Below, one piece after another: positions 7,967 to 17,200 of a stretch of DNA of 61,679 nt (the stretch's first letter is position 1; each line of letters starts with the position of its first letter). The DNA lies in IMG/VR virus record IMGVR_UViG_3300045741_000280, positions 1 through 61,679 of that record; one strand, written 5' to 3'. Position numbers and translations under genes: made by a program. A model generated the notes under the pieces. The model saw only the letters and a program-made list of their open reading frames with translations. It was not told the DNA's origin and searched no databases. Origin of the DNA: a virus.

Positions 7967-9013
7967 ATGAGTTGCGAAAATTGCTTACAAAACTGCGGAG
8001 ACTCTCTAACAACAGATAAATGTGTTAAATACACAGGACCAGATGTCCCTATATTAGGGATATGCACTGGAGATTCTTTATTTCAGGTGGAGGAAATTTT
8101 AATAGATGCCTTAATAGGGGTTACTAGCGGAACATCCATCACTCTTTCAGATTTAACACTAGATTGTGCTTTAATCACCACCTTATTGGATGGAAAGGAT
8201 AAAACTGTAGCTAATTTGGTGCAGGTGTTGGTGACAGCATCCTGTCAAACTAAAGGAGAATTAGATGCTCTCTATGCCCAAGTGAATGCTCCCTTTTCTA
8301 TTTCCGGAGCATGTCTTACACTGCCAACCAATCCTACAAGGGATCAAGTGTTACAGGCTATAGCTACAAAGCTATGTTCTACATCAGATGCTGTTAACGC
8401 TATAGCAGCTGATTATGTGAAGGCTTCTCAGCTTTGCTCTCTCGTAAACTCCTGTATATCAGGAGGAGCCACAGGCCAGGAATATTTAAAAATGCCTAAA
8501 TATGTTGCTCTACCCTATCATGGTCCACTAACAGTGTTCGATGCAGGAGGGGCAGGAATAGCCGCTCAAGGATATGATAAGGTGTATATATGTGCGGGTC
8601 AGTCTGTAGGAACATTCACTCTCCCCGATTATAGGGGTAGAAGTCCAATAGGAGCTAATACAAATGTTCCTGGAGGAGCTATGGATTCCGATGTGGATCC
8701 TTCCCTTGCAGCAAATGCAGGATATTCCATAGTAGCTGGAACGAAGAAGGGAGAATATGCTCACACATTAGTAGTGGCTGAGAACGCTGCACATACGCAT
8801 TCTGTTAATGATCCTGGACACACACATAGTTATATTAAAGGAAATGTTAGTTCCCATCCCACTGGTAATGCTACTAACGCCATACGTGACCAAGTGAGCG
8901 ACACCACCACATCCTCCACAACAGGGATTACTATTAATTCCAGTGGTGGATCACAACCCCATAATACAGTGCACCCATCTATAGGAACCACCTTTATTAT
9001 GCATGTACCATAA
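7967..9013 (+). CDS. Short fibre with phage tail-collar-like C-terminal domain
   Basis: 348 residues. The first 35 residues carry a Cys cluster (C3, C6, C10, C19, C33) and a version of the CVxYxGP docking motif shared with two other fibre genes. Residues about 35-165 are a helical/beta stalk. From about 170 on there is a tail-collar-like module: a segment reading GTFTLPDYRGRSPIGAN, then a His-rich HTHS...GHTHSY pair that could bind metal as in short-tail-fibre receptor domains, and a compact C-terminal tip. It would be a trimeric fibre or collar protein for adsorption. The lysis genes and small Cys proteins upstream and another fibre downstream place it in a decoration/fibre cluster. Confidence 0.75.
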   Translation: MSCENCLQNCGDSLTTDKCVKYTGPDVPILGICTGDSLFQVEEILIDALIGVTSGTSITLSDLTLDCALITTLLDGKDKTVANLVQVLVTASCQTKGELDALYAQVNAPFSISGACLTLPTNPTRDQVLQAIATKLCSTSDAVNAIAADYVKASQLCSLVNSCISGGATGQEYLKMPKYVALPYHGPLTVFDAGGAGIAAQGYDKVYICAGQSVGTFTLPDYRGRSPIGANTNVPGGAMDSDVDPSLAANAGYSIVAGTKKGEYAHTLVVAENAAHTHSVNDPGHTHSYIKGNVSSHPTGNATNAIRDQVSDTTTSSTTGITINSSGGSQPHNTVHPSIGTTFIMHVP

Positions 9014-9034
9014 TTTTAAAAATCAATATAAATA

Positions 9035-10618
9035 ATGTCCTGTAATTCTCTCCCTTCCTCATCCTCTCCGATAACATTTGATGTTCAATACTTTATGAAC
9101 ACACAATGTTTTCAATGTGAAGATAGTGGATGTTCAGCAACATATGATAGCAGGTGTGTATATTACACAGGTCCCAATCTCTCATGCTCAGGAATTCAAA
9201 CAGGGCAGACAGTGGAGGTGGCTCTTCAGAAAATAGATGAGCAAATATGCTCTGTAATAGGAGATTATTCTAATTACCAATTTAATTGTCTATCAGCATG
9301 GTTTGGATCACCTATAACGCAGGAAAGTCAATTTGTTGATGCAATAACGGAATATTCCTGTGAAATAGTTGAAACTCTTACACACTTCACAGGGGTGACA
9401 TTCCCAGCTTTCCAGAATGAGGTGGATGCCCGGATTGATAACATCACCACTCCAACCATATCTTGTTCTTCAGCAGGGGTGACATCCTTGGATTCATTAC
9501 AAACTATTTTAGAGAAATATTGTACAAAATTTGGGCAGATTGATTCGGCCCTTTCTATTTCATCTGTAGATTGGGATGAATGCTTAACAGTGGTGTCTCC
9601 TCCCACGACGATAGCAGGAGCATTTTCTCTGGTGGTGGATCAAATATGCCAAGTGGCTACACTCACAGGAGCTGCCCTTCCCACATTTAATAATACAGGA
9701 ACATGTCTTGCTTCCCCCGGAACAGCAGATAGTTTGGTGTCCACTGTAGGAAAGATTATTACACGTCTCTGCCAGTCTCCAACATATGATGGAGATAATA
9801 TTACGTGGGGATGTGTAACGGAACCTCCTGATAATACATCAATAGAGGATGGAATACAGAATATTATAACTCGTGTAAATACATCATTACAAGCCCTTCC
9901 GACATTTGATGGCGGGGATTTTAATGTTGTTGCTACAAACCCAATGGATCCCTGTGCAGGAGTTACAGTGTCTCTTGCCACTCCTCTCAATCAGGATAGA
10001 TTTGTAGCTGCAAGTGCTTCTGATATGTCCCCAGGCACATTACAAAGTAAAACTACAGCTGGCACTAATATAACATTAGATTTTATTTCTACGCCAGGAC
10101 AGATGATTATAAATGCTGCCTCGGCTACTCTCGACCATAAGGTGAAGGCCTCTTCAGCAGATGCGTCCCCAGATTTTCTGGACGTAAAGCTAGCTGGGTC
10201 AACAGATTCTGGCATCACTATTTCTCCCACTTATAATGCATTTACAGAGAAGGTGGATTTAAACCTCTCTGTTAATACATCCACCCTTCTTGATTTACTA
10301 TTGGATGAATTAGTGGTGGGATCGGCTCTATACACCAAGTTCTGTGATAAGGTGGCACTATGTCCATGTAATTGTGGTACAGCAGATTGTATACAATATT
10401 TGGTGGAAAATGAGTCTGGATCAACCAAAAGTGTCCTATACAGTCCATGCTCAGATCCAGTGGTTGGATCAGTGACATTATCCCTGGCAAATGGAAGTTC
10501 TATAACAATATGTGCTATGGCAGCCAGTGTAACAGCTGCGGGCTGTACAGTGACAGCTGTACAATCCTGTGCTGGAGGTACTACATCCACTACAACATCC
10601 ACCACCACTGCTCTTTAA
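9035..10618 (+). CDS. Fibre protein with shared N-terminal docking motif and Thr-rich tail
   Basis: 527 residues. Residues 25-72 hold Cys-rich segments and the motif C41-VYYTGPNL-x-C51...LQKID...C72, with the same Cys spacing (10 and 21 residues) as in the 1743-residue fibre at 42.6 kb. The rest is beta-rich and Thr/Ser/Asp-rich, as in trimeric fibres, with regularly spaced Cys. It ends with a Thr/Ser tail of about 15 residues. This is the last gene before a terminator, closing the second transcription unit. Likely a head or tail fibre. The receptor-binding end is not identifiable. Confidence 0.65.
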   Translation: MSCNSLPSSSSPITFDVQYFMNTQCFQCEDSGCSATYDSRCVYYTGPNLSCSGIQTGQTVEVALQKIDEQICSVIGDYSNYQFNCLSAWFGSPITQESQFVDAITEYSCEIVETLTHFTGVTFPAFQNEVDARIDNITTPTISCSSAGVTSLDSLQTILEKYCTKFGQIDSALSISSVDWDECLTVVSPPTTIAGAFSLVVDQICQVATLTGAALPTFNNTGTCLASPGTADSLVSTVGKIITRLCQSPTYDGDNITWGCVTEPPDNTSIEDGIQNIITRVNTSLQALPTFDGGDFNVVATNPMDPCAGVTVSLATPLNQDRFVAASASDMSPGTLQSKTTAGTNITLDFISTPGQMIINAASATLDHKVKASSADASPDFLDVKLAGSTDSGITISPTYNAFTEKVDLNLSVNTSTLLDLLLDELVVGSALYTKFCDKVALCPCNCGTADCIQYLVENESGSTKSVLYSPCSDPVVGSVTLSLANGSSITICAMAASVTAAGCTVTAVQSCAGGTTSTTTSTTTAL

Positions 10619-10655
10619 CCTATAAGCCATTGGGTTATTGGTTTCTCAATGGTTT

Positions 10656-10686
10656 GCCTCGCTTCACTTGAGGCGGGGCTTTTTTA
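10656..10686 (+). terminator. Intrinsic terminator before the tail module
   Basis: GCCTC (10656-10660) pairs with GAGGC (10670-10674), then GGGGC and a T6 tract (10680-10685). An outer CCATTG/CAATGG repeat lies just upstream (10627-10652). The position directly between a gene end and a promoter supports termination. Confidence 0.65.
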
Positions 10687-10726
10687 TAACATAAATAGTT
10701 AAACTATTTTCACCCAATAAATTAAA

Positions 10727-10758
10727 TTTGGTAATATCACCAAAATCTGTTAACTTTG
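10727..10758 (+). promoter_or_regulatory. Near-perfect Bacteroides promoter for the tail module
   Basis: TTTG (10727-10730), exactly 20 bases, then TAACTTTG (10751-10758): a complete match to TTTG-N19-21-TAnnTTTG. Transcription would begin near 10763-10767, giving a leader of about 33 bases. It follows a terminator, so it is the clear start of the unit running from the phosphoesterase gene through the tail genes. Confidence 0.85.
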
Positions 10759-10797
10759 CTGCCGATAGTGTAAAATTATAAATAAAATTAGTAATTA

Positions 10798-12051
10798 ATG
10801 TCTGAAAACACACAACTGTTAGAAAAACTAAGACAATATCTAAAACACAAGAAATCAAAGACTTATTACGCCGAGCAGCTAGGAATTACAGTGGAGGAGG
10901 TGGAAATGCTCTTAAAAGAAATAAGAGGAACCAGCAGAGAGTTGGATGTAGAAGCAGAAACAGCAAATTATATAGCAGATTTGGAGGAGGATGTAGTAAG
11001 ACTTGCATCAGAGAGGGTGAATGAGGATGGAAGTAGGGAAATATCATACAGGAGTTCAAAACCCTTAACTAAGGAAGAAATAGAAAAATTATATGGAATA
11101 GATGGTATATCCACAAAGCTTTCCACATATTGGAATAAGGAGCTCCCTTCGGGCCGCTACCTTACATCGGCCTTGATTAAATGCTTAAAGAATGATTTCT
11201 CAGTGGATAAATTCCAGGAATTTCTAGCTAATTACAAGGCTCCCCCGGTTGTTAAATTTGAATATACACATACAGCACCACTTACAAAAGAAGAAGTGGA
11301 TGTAGAGCTGTCAATAGCAGATTTCCATCTGGATAAGCTCACTGTGGAGCCAGAATCTATAGAACAGAGAGTGGCTCAATATAAAGAAGCTGTAGAATCC
11401 CTCATCACTAAGACACAAGCAGCTTATAATATCCACACCATTGCCTTTATTCTAAGCAACGATTTCTTCCACACAGACTCCTATTCTAGCACCACTACAA
11501 AGGGAACTCCTCTAGATGTTTCTACGACATGGAACGATGCCTATGAAATAGGATTTGATCTTCTCGTATGGGCTATTTCTTATTTAAGCGTAGTGGCCAA
11601 AAACATAGAGGTGATATTGGTTCCTGGAAACCACGATAGAACAAAGAGTTTCTATTTAGCCCATGCCCTGGATGTATATTTTAAGAATATGGATAATGTA
11701 TATTTTGATAGGACATTTGACACAATAAAATACACTGTTTTGGGGAATACATTCATAGGGTATAACCATGGGGATGGTAAGATTGATGATCTTCCTCTAA
11801 TATTTGCCACAGACAGGGATTCCTCCCAGGAATTCGGGCTAGCTAAATTCAGGGAAGTGCACACGGGCGATAAGCACTATTACATGACCAAGGAAGTAAA
11901 GGGTGTAAGAGTGCAACAGCTTCCCTCCCTGGCAGGAACAGATAGATGGCATAAAGATAATGGATATGTTAACAACATAAGAGCTGCAATAGCCCTAATA
12001 TACCATCCAAAATATGGAAAATGTGCAGAATTTGAATATAGAATACCATGA
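10798..12051 (+). CDS. Calcineurin-like metallophosphoesterase with N-terminal HTH
   Basis: 417 residues. Residues about 18-42 look like a helix-turn-helix, followed by a helical linker. The catalytic domain (about 165-417) has the calcineurin-like motifs in order: D175-x-H177, N221-D222, G277-N-H-D280, H324-G-D, and a final H355-x4-H360. These would bind two metals in a phosphatase or nuclease. Related phosphoesterases are known in crAss-like phages beside tail genes. The substrate is unknown: DNA processing during packaging or ejection, or a nucleotide second messenger, are both possible. It is the first gene after a consensus promoter and overlaps the next gene (ATGA at 12048). Confidence 0.8.
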   Translation: MSENTQLLEKLRQYLKHKKSKTYYAEQLGITVEEVEMLLKEIRGTSRELDVEAETANYIADLEEDVVRLASERVNEDGSREISYRSSKPLTKEEIEKLYGIDGISTKLSTYWNKELPSGRYLTSALIKCLKNDFSVDKFQEFLANYKAPPVVKFEYTHTAPLTKEEVDVELSIADFHLDKLTVEPESIEQRVAQYKEAVESLITKTQAAYNIHTIAFILSNDFFHTDSYSSTTTKGTPLDVSTTWNDAYEIGFDLLVWAISYLSVVAKNIEVILVPGNHDRTKSFYLAHALDVYFKNMDNVYFDRTFDTIKYTVLGNTFIGYNHGDGKIDDLPLIFATDRDSSQEFGLAKFREVHTGDKHYYMTKEVKGVRVQQLPSLAGTDRWHKDNGYVNNIRAAIALIYHPKYGKCAEFEYRIP

Positions 12052-12743
12052 CTAACAGACAAATTGTAAGTTCTATAAGATCATTGAATAAGATGTTCTC
12101 GGATGCCACAATTTCCGATAGGGCCATTCTACAGGAATGTAGAAATGCTGCCAATCTTATTGTTCATCAGGATTTAGATAAACGCAAACTTGCTAATAGT
12201 CCCAATTTATTTGCATTCATTCCATGCCTGGAAATGCAGGAAGCCCCTATACAGGAATGTTGTGTATATGAATCAGAATGCACTGTGGCCAAATCTGTTA
12301 AAAAATTGCCAAAAATAGGAGAAGGGCTATATGGGCTAGCCATTCAGGGTGTATTTGGCCTGGATGGAACAAGGAAATTTAAAGAATCTAATCCTAATAG
12401 ATATTCGAACACCCTAAAATTAAAGCTTAAAACAAACGACATATTCTATTGGGTGGTAAATGACCACCTCTACATATCCAACCCTGATACAAAGGCTGTA
12501 AATATATTTCTCTATCCCACGGAGGACGTGGCTAATGATTTGCTCTATCCCGGGGAAGATTGTAATTGTGTTACAAAGCCAGACATAGACTCTTTATGCA
12601 CTCCTATATTGGATAAGAAATTCTATTTCCCAGATTACAGGGTGGCAGATATGAATAATATAGTGGAAAAGAGCCTATTATCTACATATTTTAGAATTCC
12701 TACGGATAAAACCAGTGATAATAAAGATGACCAAGCTCCATGA
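12048..12743 (+). CDS. Conserved crAss-like structural protein (ring/neck candidate)
   Basis: 231 residues, coupled to the phosphoesterase by ATGA and to the small gene after it by another ATGA. It has a helical N-terminus, four Cys in two pairs (about residues 65-78 and 165-180), a beta-rich centre, and a hydrophilic Asp/Lys-rich C-terminal tail. The C-terminal region with FYFPDYRVADM resembles a conserved structural protein seen next to IHF-like and tail-tubular genes in crassviruses. A neck or ring role is inferred from that position. Confidence 0.5.
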   Translation: MTNRQIVSSIRSLNKMFSDATISDRAILQECRNAANLIVHQDLDKRKLANSPNLFAFIPCLEMQEAPIQECCVYESECTVAKSVKKLPKIGEGLYGLAIQGVFGLDGTRKFKESNPNRYSNTLKLKLKTNDIFYWVVNDHLYISNPDTKAVNIFLYPTEDVANDLLYPGEDCNCVTKPDIDSLCTPILDKKFYFPDYRVADMNNIVEKSLLSTYFRIPTDKTSDNKDDQAP

Positions 12744-12886
12744 AAATAAACTATTCCGACTACATAAGACAAGGATGGAGAATATATAATATTTCTCTAA
12801 AGGAACATCATCTTTCTCCGCTATCTGTAAAGCTTGAGAGTGATGTAATGTATGACTCAGAAAACCAATTATTGTTTGTAAAATGA
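12740..12886 (+). CDS. 48-residue protein between ring and IHF-like genes
   Basis: ATG at 12740 (inside the stop of the preceding gene) to TGA at 12884-12886 (overlapping the next ATG). The 48-residue product is soluble, with aromatic residues in the first half and an acidic second half. ATGA overlaps at both ends make it very likely to be translated. No family is recognised. Confidence 0.7.
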   Translation: MKINYSDYIRQGWRIYNISLKEHHLSPLSVKLESDVMYDSENQLLFVK

Positions 12887-13374
12887 GAGTGAAGTGTGAA
12901 TATCGTACGGGATCAAAGGAAACCTACGATAGATTTTGTGTAGAAAACCCATCTATTAAGATTTCCTATAATGAGTATTGTAACATTATATATACATTCT
13001 CTTACAATTTCAGGGATAGACTATTAGAAACTGGAGAGAAGGGAAAGCTTCCACATGGCTTAGGAGCATTTGCTGTTTCCAAAAAGAAAATGACAAGAAT
13101 TCTCACTGTTCCGGAAACAGGAGAAGAACATATAGGACTACCCGTAGATTGGGCTAAAACCAGAAAAGCGGGGAAGAAAATATATCATATGAATTTCCAT
13201 ACAGAGGGCTTTAGATTTAAATGGAAATGGTTCCCACATTCAGCACAATTCTACAAGGCCGATGTATGGAACTTTAAGCCCTCAAGGGTGACATCACGCC
13301 TCATCACCCACTATCTTGTACAGGACCCCGCTTGCCAATATAAATACAAGGAATGGCACTTATTAAAATATTAA
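12883..13374 (+). CDS. IHF/HU-like protein of the tail cluster
   Basis: 163 residues. Residues about 30-75 resemble the HU/IHF pattern: a helix, then a Leu-x2-Gly...Lys-Leu-Pro turn, then GLGAFAV and a Lys-rich strand, comparable to the G-F-G-T-F-x-V signature. The C-terminal half is basic and rich in aromatic residues (Trp, Phe, His, Lys). Crassviruses carry IHF-like genes beside the tail-tubular gene, which is the arrangement here. It may bend DNA in the virion neck or be a structural derivative of the fold. Key DNA-binding Pro and Arg arms cannot be confirmed by eye. Confidence 0.5.
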   Translation: MRVKCEYRTGSKETYDRFCVENPSIKISYNEYCNIIYTFSYNFRDRLLETGEKGKLPHGLGAFAVSKKKMTRILTVPETGEEHIGLPVDWAKTRKAGKKIYHMNFHTEGFRFKWKWFPHSAQFYKADVWNFKPSRVTSRLITHYLVQDPACQYKYKEWHLLKY

Positions 13375-13383
13375 CATCCCTAA

Positions 13384-14256
13384 ATGAGAGCTACAAAATC
13401 CACCTACTATTACCACTATGATTTCGTTTCCCCGGCCCCCCTCTTTGCTCTGATAAAGGAGGAGCTTAAATCATATTATGATGCTGGAGCTATAGACGAT
13501 TTAGTATGGCCCATTTATTTGGAGAAATGCCTAAAAAAGCTACGCAGGGGATCGTATAAAATCAATCCTCTTCTCCTTGAAATAAAGGATTTTGAGGCTC
13601 GTCTTCCGGATGATTTTTATGCTGTTAGGGAGGCCTGGATGTGTACATCATGCACTGTTCCCTATCAGCTCCCTAATGCTCAATACCAATCTGTAGCTAT
13701 TTCTACAAGACTAGATAGTCCGGATGTATATTGTGATTTATGTACAGAATGTGAATTCCCAGATATTGTAAGAGCTTTATACAAAACCACAAACACTGTT
13801 CTTTTTGAATTTAGAAAGCAATATCTTCTAAAGCCGGGAAACATTTCTGTAGAGCAGAACTGCACCCTGAATTGTGCAAATAACAACACCCACGATTGTA
13901 TGGACACATTCGATGTTAGGGGCAATAAATTTGTCACTAATTTCAGGGAGGGTGTTGTACATCTAATATATTATGCTAAAGAATATGATGAATCGGGCTA
14001 TCAACTCATTCCCGACTCCTATGATATATGGGAATATATAGAGGCTTTTATTAAATATAAAGCATTCGAACAACTCTCCAACCAGGCCTCTGATGAGACA
14101 TTTAAACAGCTCCAGGCTAAATATCAGGAATATGATGCCAAACAACAGGAGAAATTCATCCTGGCTCGTACAGAAACCATGAAAGAAACTGCCTACCAAA
14201 TTCAAAAGGCCATCAAACGTAATAATAACAGACTGAATAAATTTATTCTTCCATAA
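13384..14256 (+). CDS. P22 gp4-like tail accessory/tubular protein
   Basis: 290 residues. The region around 195-235 (GVVHLIYYAKEYDESGYQLIP, then an Asp/Ile/Trp/Glu helix and KYKAFEQ) follows the pattern of P22 gp4/T7 gp11-like adaptor proteins of crassviruses. Those have a beta hairpin, the phrase G-x-x-LIPD, and a helix ending in K-Y-x-x-F-E. The C-terminus is a charged helix. Several Cys cluster between 85 and 185. It would form the ring between portal and tail. It overlaps the next gene by TAATG. Confidence 0.65.
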   Translation: MRATKSTYYYHYDFVSPAPLFALIKEELKSYYDAGAIDDLVWPIYLEKCLKKLRRGSYKINPLLLEIKDFEARLPDDFYAVREAWMCTSCTVPYQLPNAQYQSVAISTRLDSPDVYCDLCTECEFPDIVRALYKTTNTVLFEFRKQYLLKPGNISVEQNCTLNCANNNTHDCMDTFDVRGNKFVTNFREGVVHLIYYAKEYDESGYQLIPDSYDIWEYIEAFIKYKAFEQLSNQASDETFKQLQAKYQEYDAKQQEKFILARTETMKETAYQIQKAIKRNNNRLNKFILP

Positions 14257-17200
14257 TGGCAGACCAGCCCCAGGGTAATATACAGCAGAATCCTAAGATA
14301 GCCACTGTTGGTATAAACATTGGAAATACACCCTCGCAGGTGAAAGTGGGCCAGCTTTCCTGGGCTATAAATGCTACATTACAGAATTTTGATGGATCTA
14401 GTGTATCCTATCAAAATGAGCAGGCTAATGAGGAATGTTTAACATTTCCCTCAGGCTATCAGGTGATTGGACATAGGAATATAGTGGAGGATGGAATAAT
14501 TGTATTCTGGCTGGCTAATCCGTCAACGGGTGATTCTGAAATAGGAACAGCATCCAATTGTGTATACACCACCATTGTAAATGCTAAATGTCTTAATTTA
14601 TCAATACACCATCCTGTCCTAAAATCTGTATATAAAAAGACTAACTGTGGAACAGAGGTGTATTGGACAGATGGCTACAATGTAAGACGATATATCAATC
14701 TATCAAAACTTCCATTTGCAGAAACTCTTGATTGTCCACCCGCCATAACAGGAGATGTTGATTGTAATAAGCTTTCTGTACAGCCTAATTTTTCAATCCC
14801 AGAAATAACAATTACAGATGTTGATTCAGATGGCTCCCTGATAGCCGGGACATATCAATTTGCTGTTTCTTATTCAAATGCCTTAGCAGAGAGTTATACA
14901 TCATTCTATTCCATCACCAATCCCCTACCAGTATTTGATCCTAATAAAATTACACAGGATTTTAACTATCCCGTGGGAAAATCAATAAATGTAACAATTT
15001 CCAATATTGATGTAACGGGATATTATGACTACATAAATGTAGCTGTTATAAAAACAGTGAATAATATTTCCTCTGTAGAGTTGGTTGGAACATACCAAAT
15101 TACATCTCCCACTAAAACCATATCCTACACTGGCCAGGGAGTGCAGGATAGACTAACAATAGCTGACATATTTGAGAAATATCCAATATATAATGTAGCC
15201 GGGGATTTAACAACTGCCCAGGATGTACTAATATGGGATGTATTAACAACAGATGAGAGAATAAGTTATCAGGAAATAGCTAATACAATCATTGTAAATT
15301 GGCAAACCCATCGTCTAAAGGCTGACAAACCATATGCTAATGAGATAAATGCTGTATATAAAAGAGGGTATATGAGGGATGAAATCTATCCTTATGAGAT
15401 AGTATTTCTATTAACAAATGGTAAACAAACAGATGGATTTCATATTCCAGGGAGAACCTCTCTCCCATCTGATTTGATTCCTATAGCGGGGAATGATGTA
15501 ATAGGAGAAGGAGCAGATGAGTGTGATCCAACATCTCAGCCCCTTCCCACATGGCAGGTGTACAATACAGGCTCTGTTACGGGATTTACGGAGGAGTTTC
15601 TGGCCAATTGTACATTCACAAAAGAGGGAGTGGTGTGTGATGATGCATGTTACGAAGGATCCTATCAATATGGAGAAATGTCGTATTGGGAATCAACGGA
15701 TGTCTATCCCTGTAATCCAATTTATGGCCCTTTGCAGAATAAGCCTATCCGGCATCATAAATTCCCTGACTCATTAATAACACACATTCACGACTCTGAT
15801 GGCTATATATATCCAATTGGTGTACGGATTAATGTAGCTCAGATATATGATGCCATACAAAACTCTTCTCTAACAGCCGATCAGAAAGCCAAAATAGCAG
15901 GATTTAAAATTGTAAGAGGAAATAGAGTTAATAATAAGTCTGTCGTTGCCAAGGGACTTATACATAATGTAGGAAAGTATTCCAGGGATGATCAAACATA
16001 TTATTTTCCGAATTACCCATATAATGATTTAAGGGCTGATCCATTTATACGCACTGTTCAATCACGCAATGACAGTGGTAAAAACGATTCCACCCGTCTC
16101 CAGGCTTTTTCCACGGATGAGAGTAAGCAAAGATGGGTGTTTCATAGTCCTGATACGCATTTCTACCAGCCTCCCTTAGGGAATATTATAAAGCTAGAAA
16201 CAGCTGAATATGGGCAATCCAAGGGACATTTTCAGCAGGTGAAAAATCATAGCAGGTATAAATTCCTTTCAGCGGCAGCTTACATCACCTCTGTAGGAAT
16301 AGGAGCTTCAATAGGAGTGCTTTCCGCAACAATAGGAATTTCTTTACAGGCATTTGATGGTACAGCTGCATTTACAGCCTATCGTACACTACTAGATATA
16401 GTGGAGCGTGTGAGCCCAAAAATCAATTTTGCCTATCAATATAACTCCATAGGAGAATATATTAACTACACACCTGTGCAGAATGCAGGAAATAAACAGA
16501 GATTATTGGACATTGCCACCTACCTGTCTCCAGGAATGCTGGCCGTAGGAGATGTACACACTGTTAATAATTTTCAGAGGGAGAGCTCTGTGTATTTACG
16601 TGGAGCTGTAACACTACCATTTCCCTCGCAAGTGGCGAATGTTCCAGAAGATGATTCCAGGTATTTACTTTCTGATGTATGCAACACGCCAGGATGTACA
16701 GGATGCGAAAATATTATTTCTAAGAAGGATATATCATCCTATTATGGTTCTATTAAAAGGAATTTTGCAAATCAATATGGTCCTCTATATTCATATGAAA
16801 CAGTTGACACAGGATTTCAAATAATATTTCCACCTAATATAAGGGATTTATATGTTGCTCCTATAAGGAATATATTTGGTGGGGATGTGTTTATTAACAA
16901 ATTTGCTTATAAATCCAAACTACCATTCTTTATAGATAATAGGGTGAGTTCCTCTCCCTCTAAGATATTTCCGGATGAGAGTGATATATCCTATAGTGAG
17001 TTGGGAAATATAGCTTTTCCAAATTACTGGTTGGACACAGACTCCGTACGGGGAACATCCTTGGTTATACCCATAATAAACCTTGATTTAGGACAATTTT
17101 TTGGTATAAGAAGTAATAATTTGGATTGTGACTCCCGTCCATTTTTCTATCAAAAGGGTAAAATATATTTATTTGCTTATGGTGTTCCATATTTTTATGT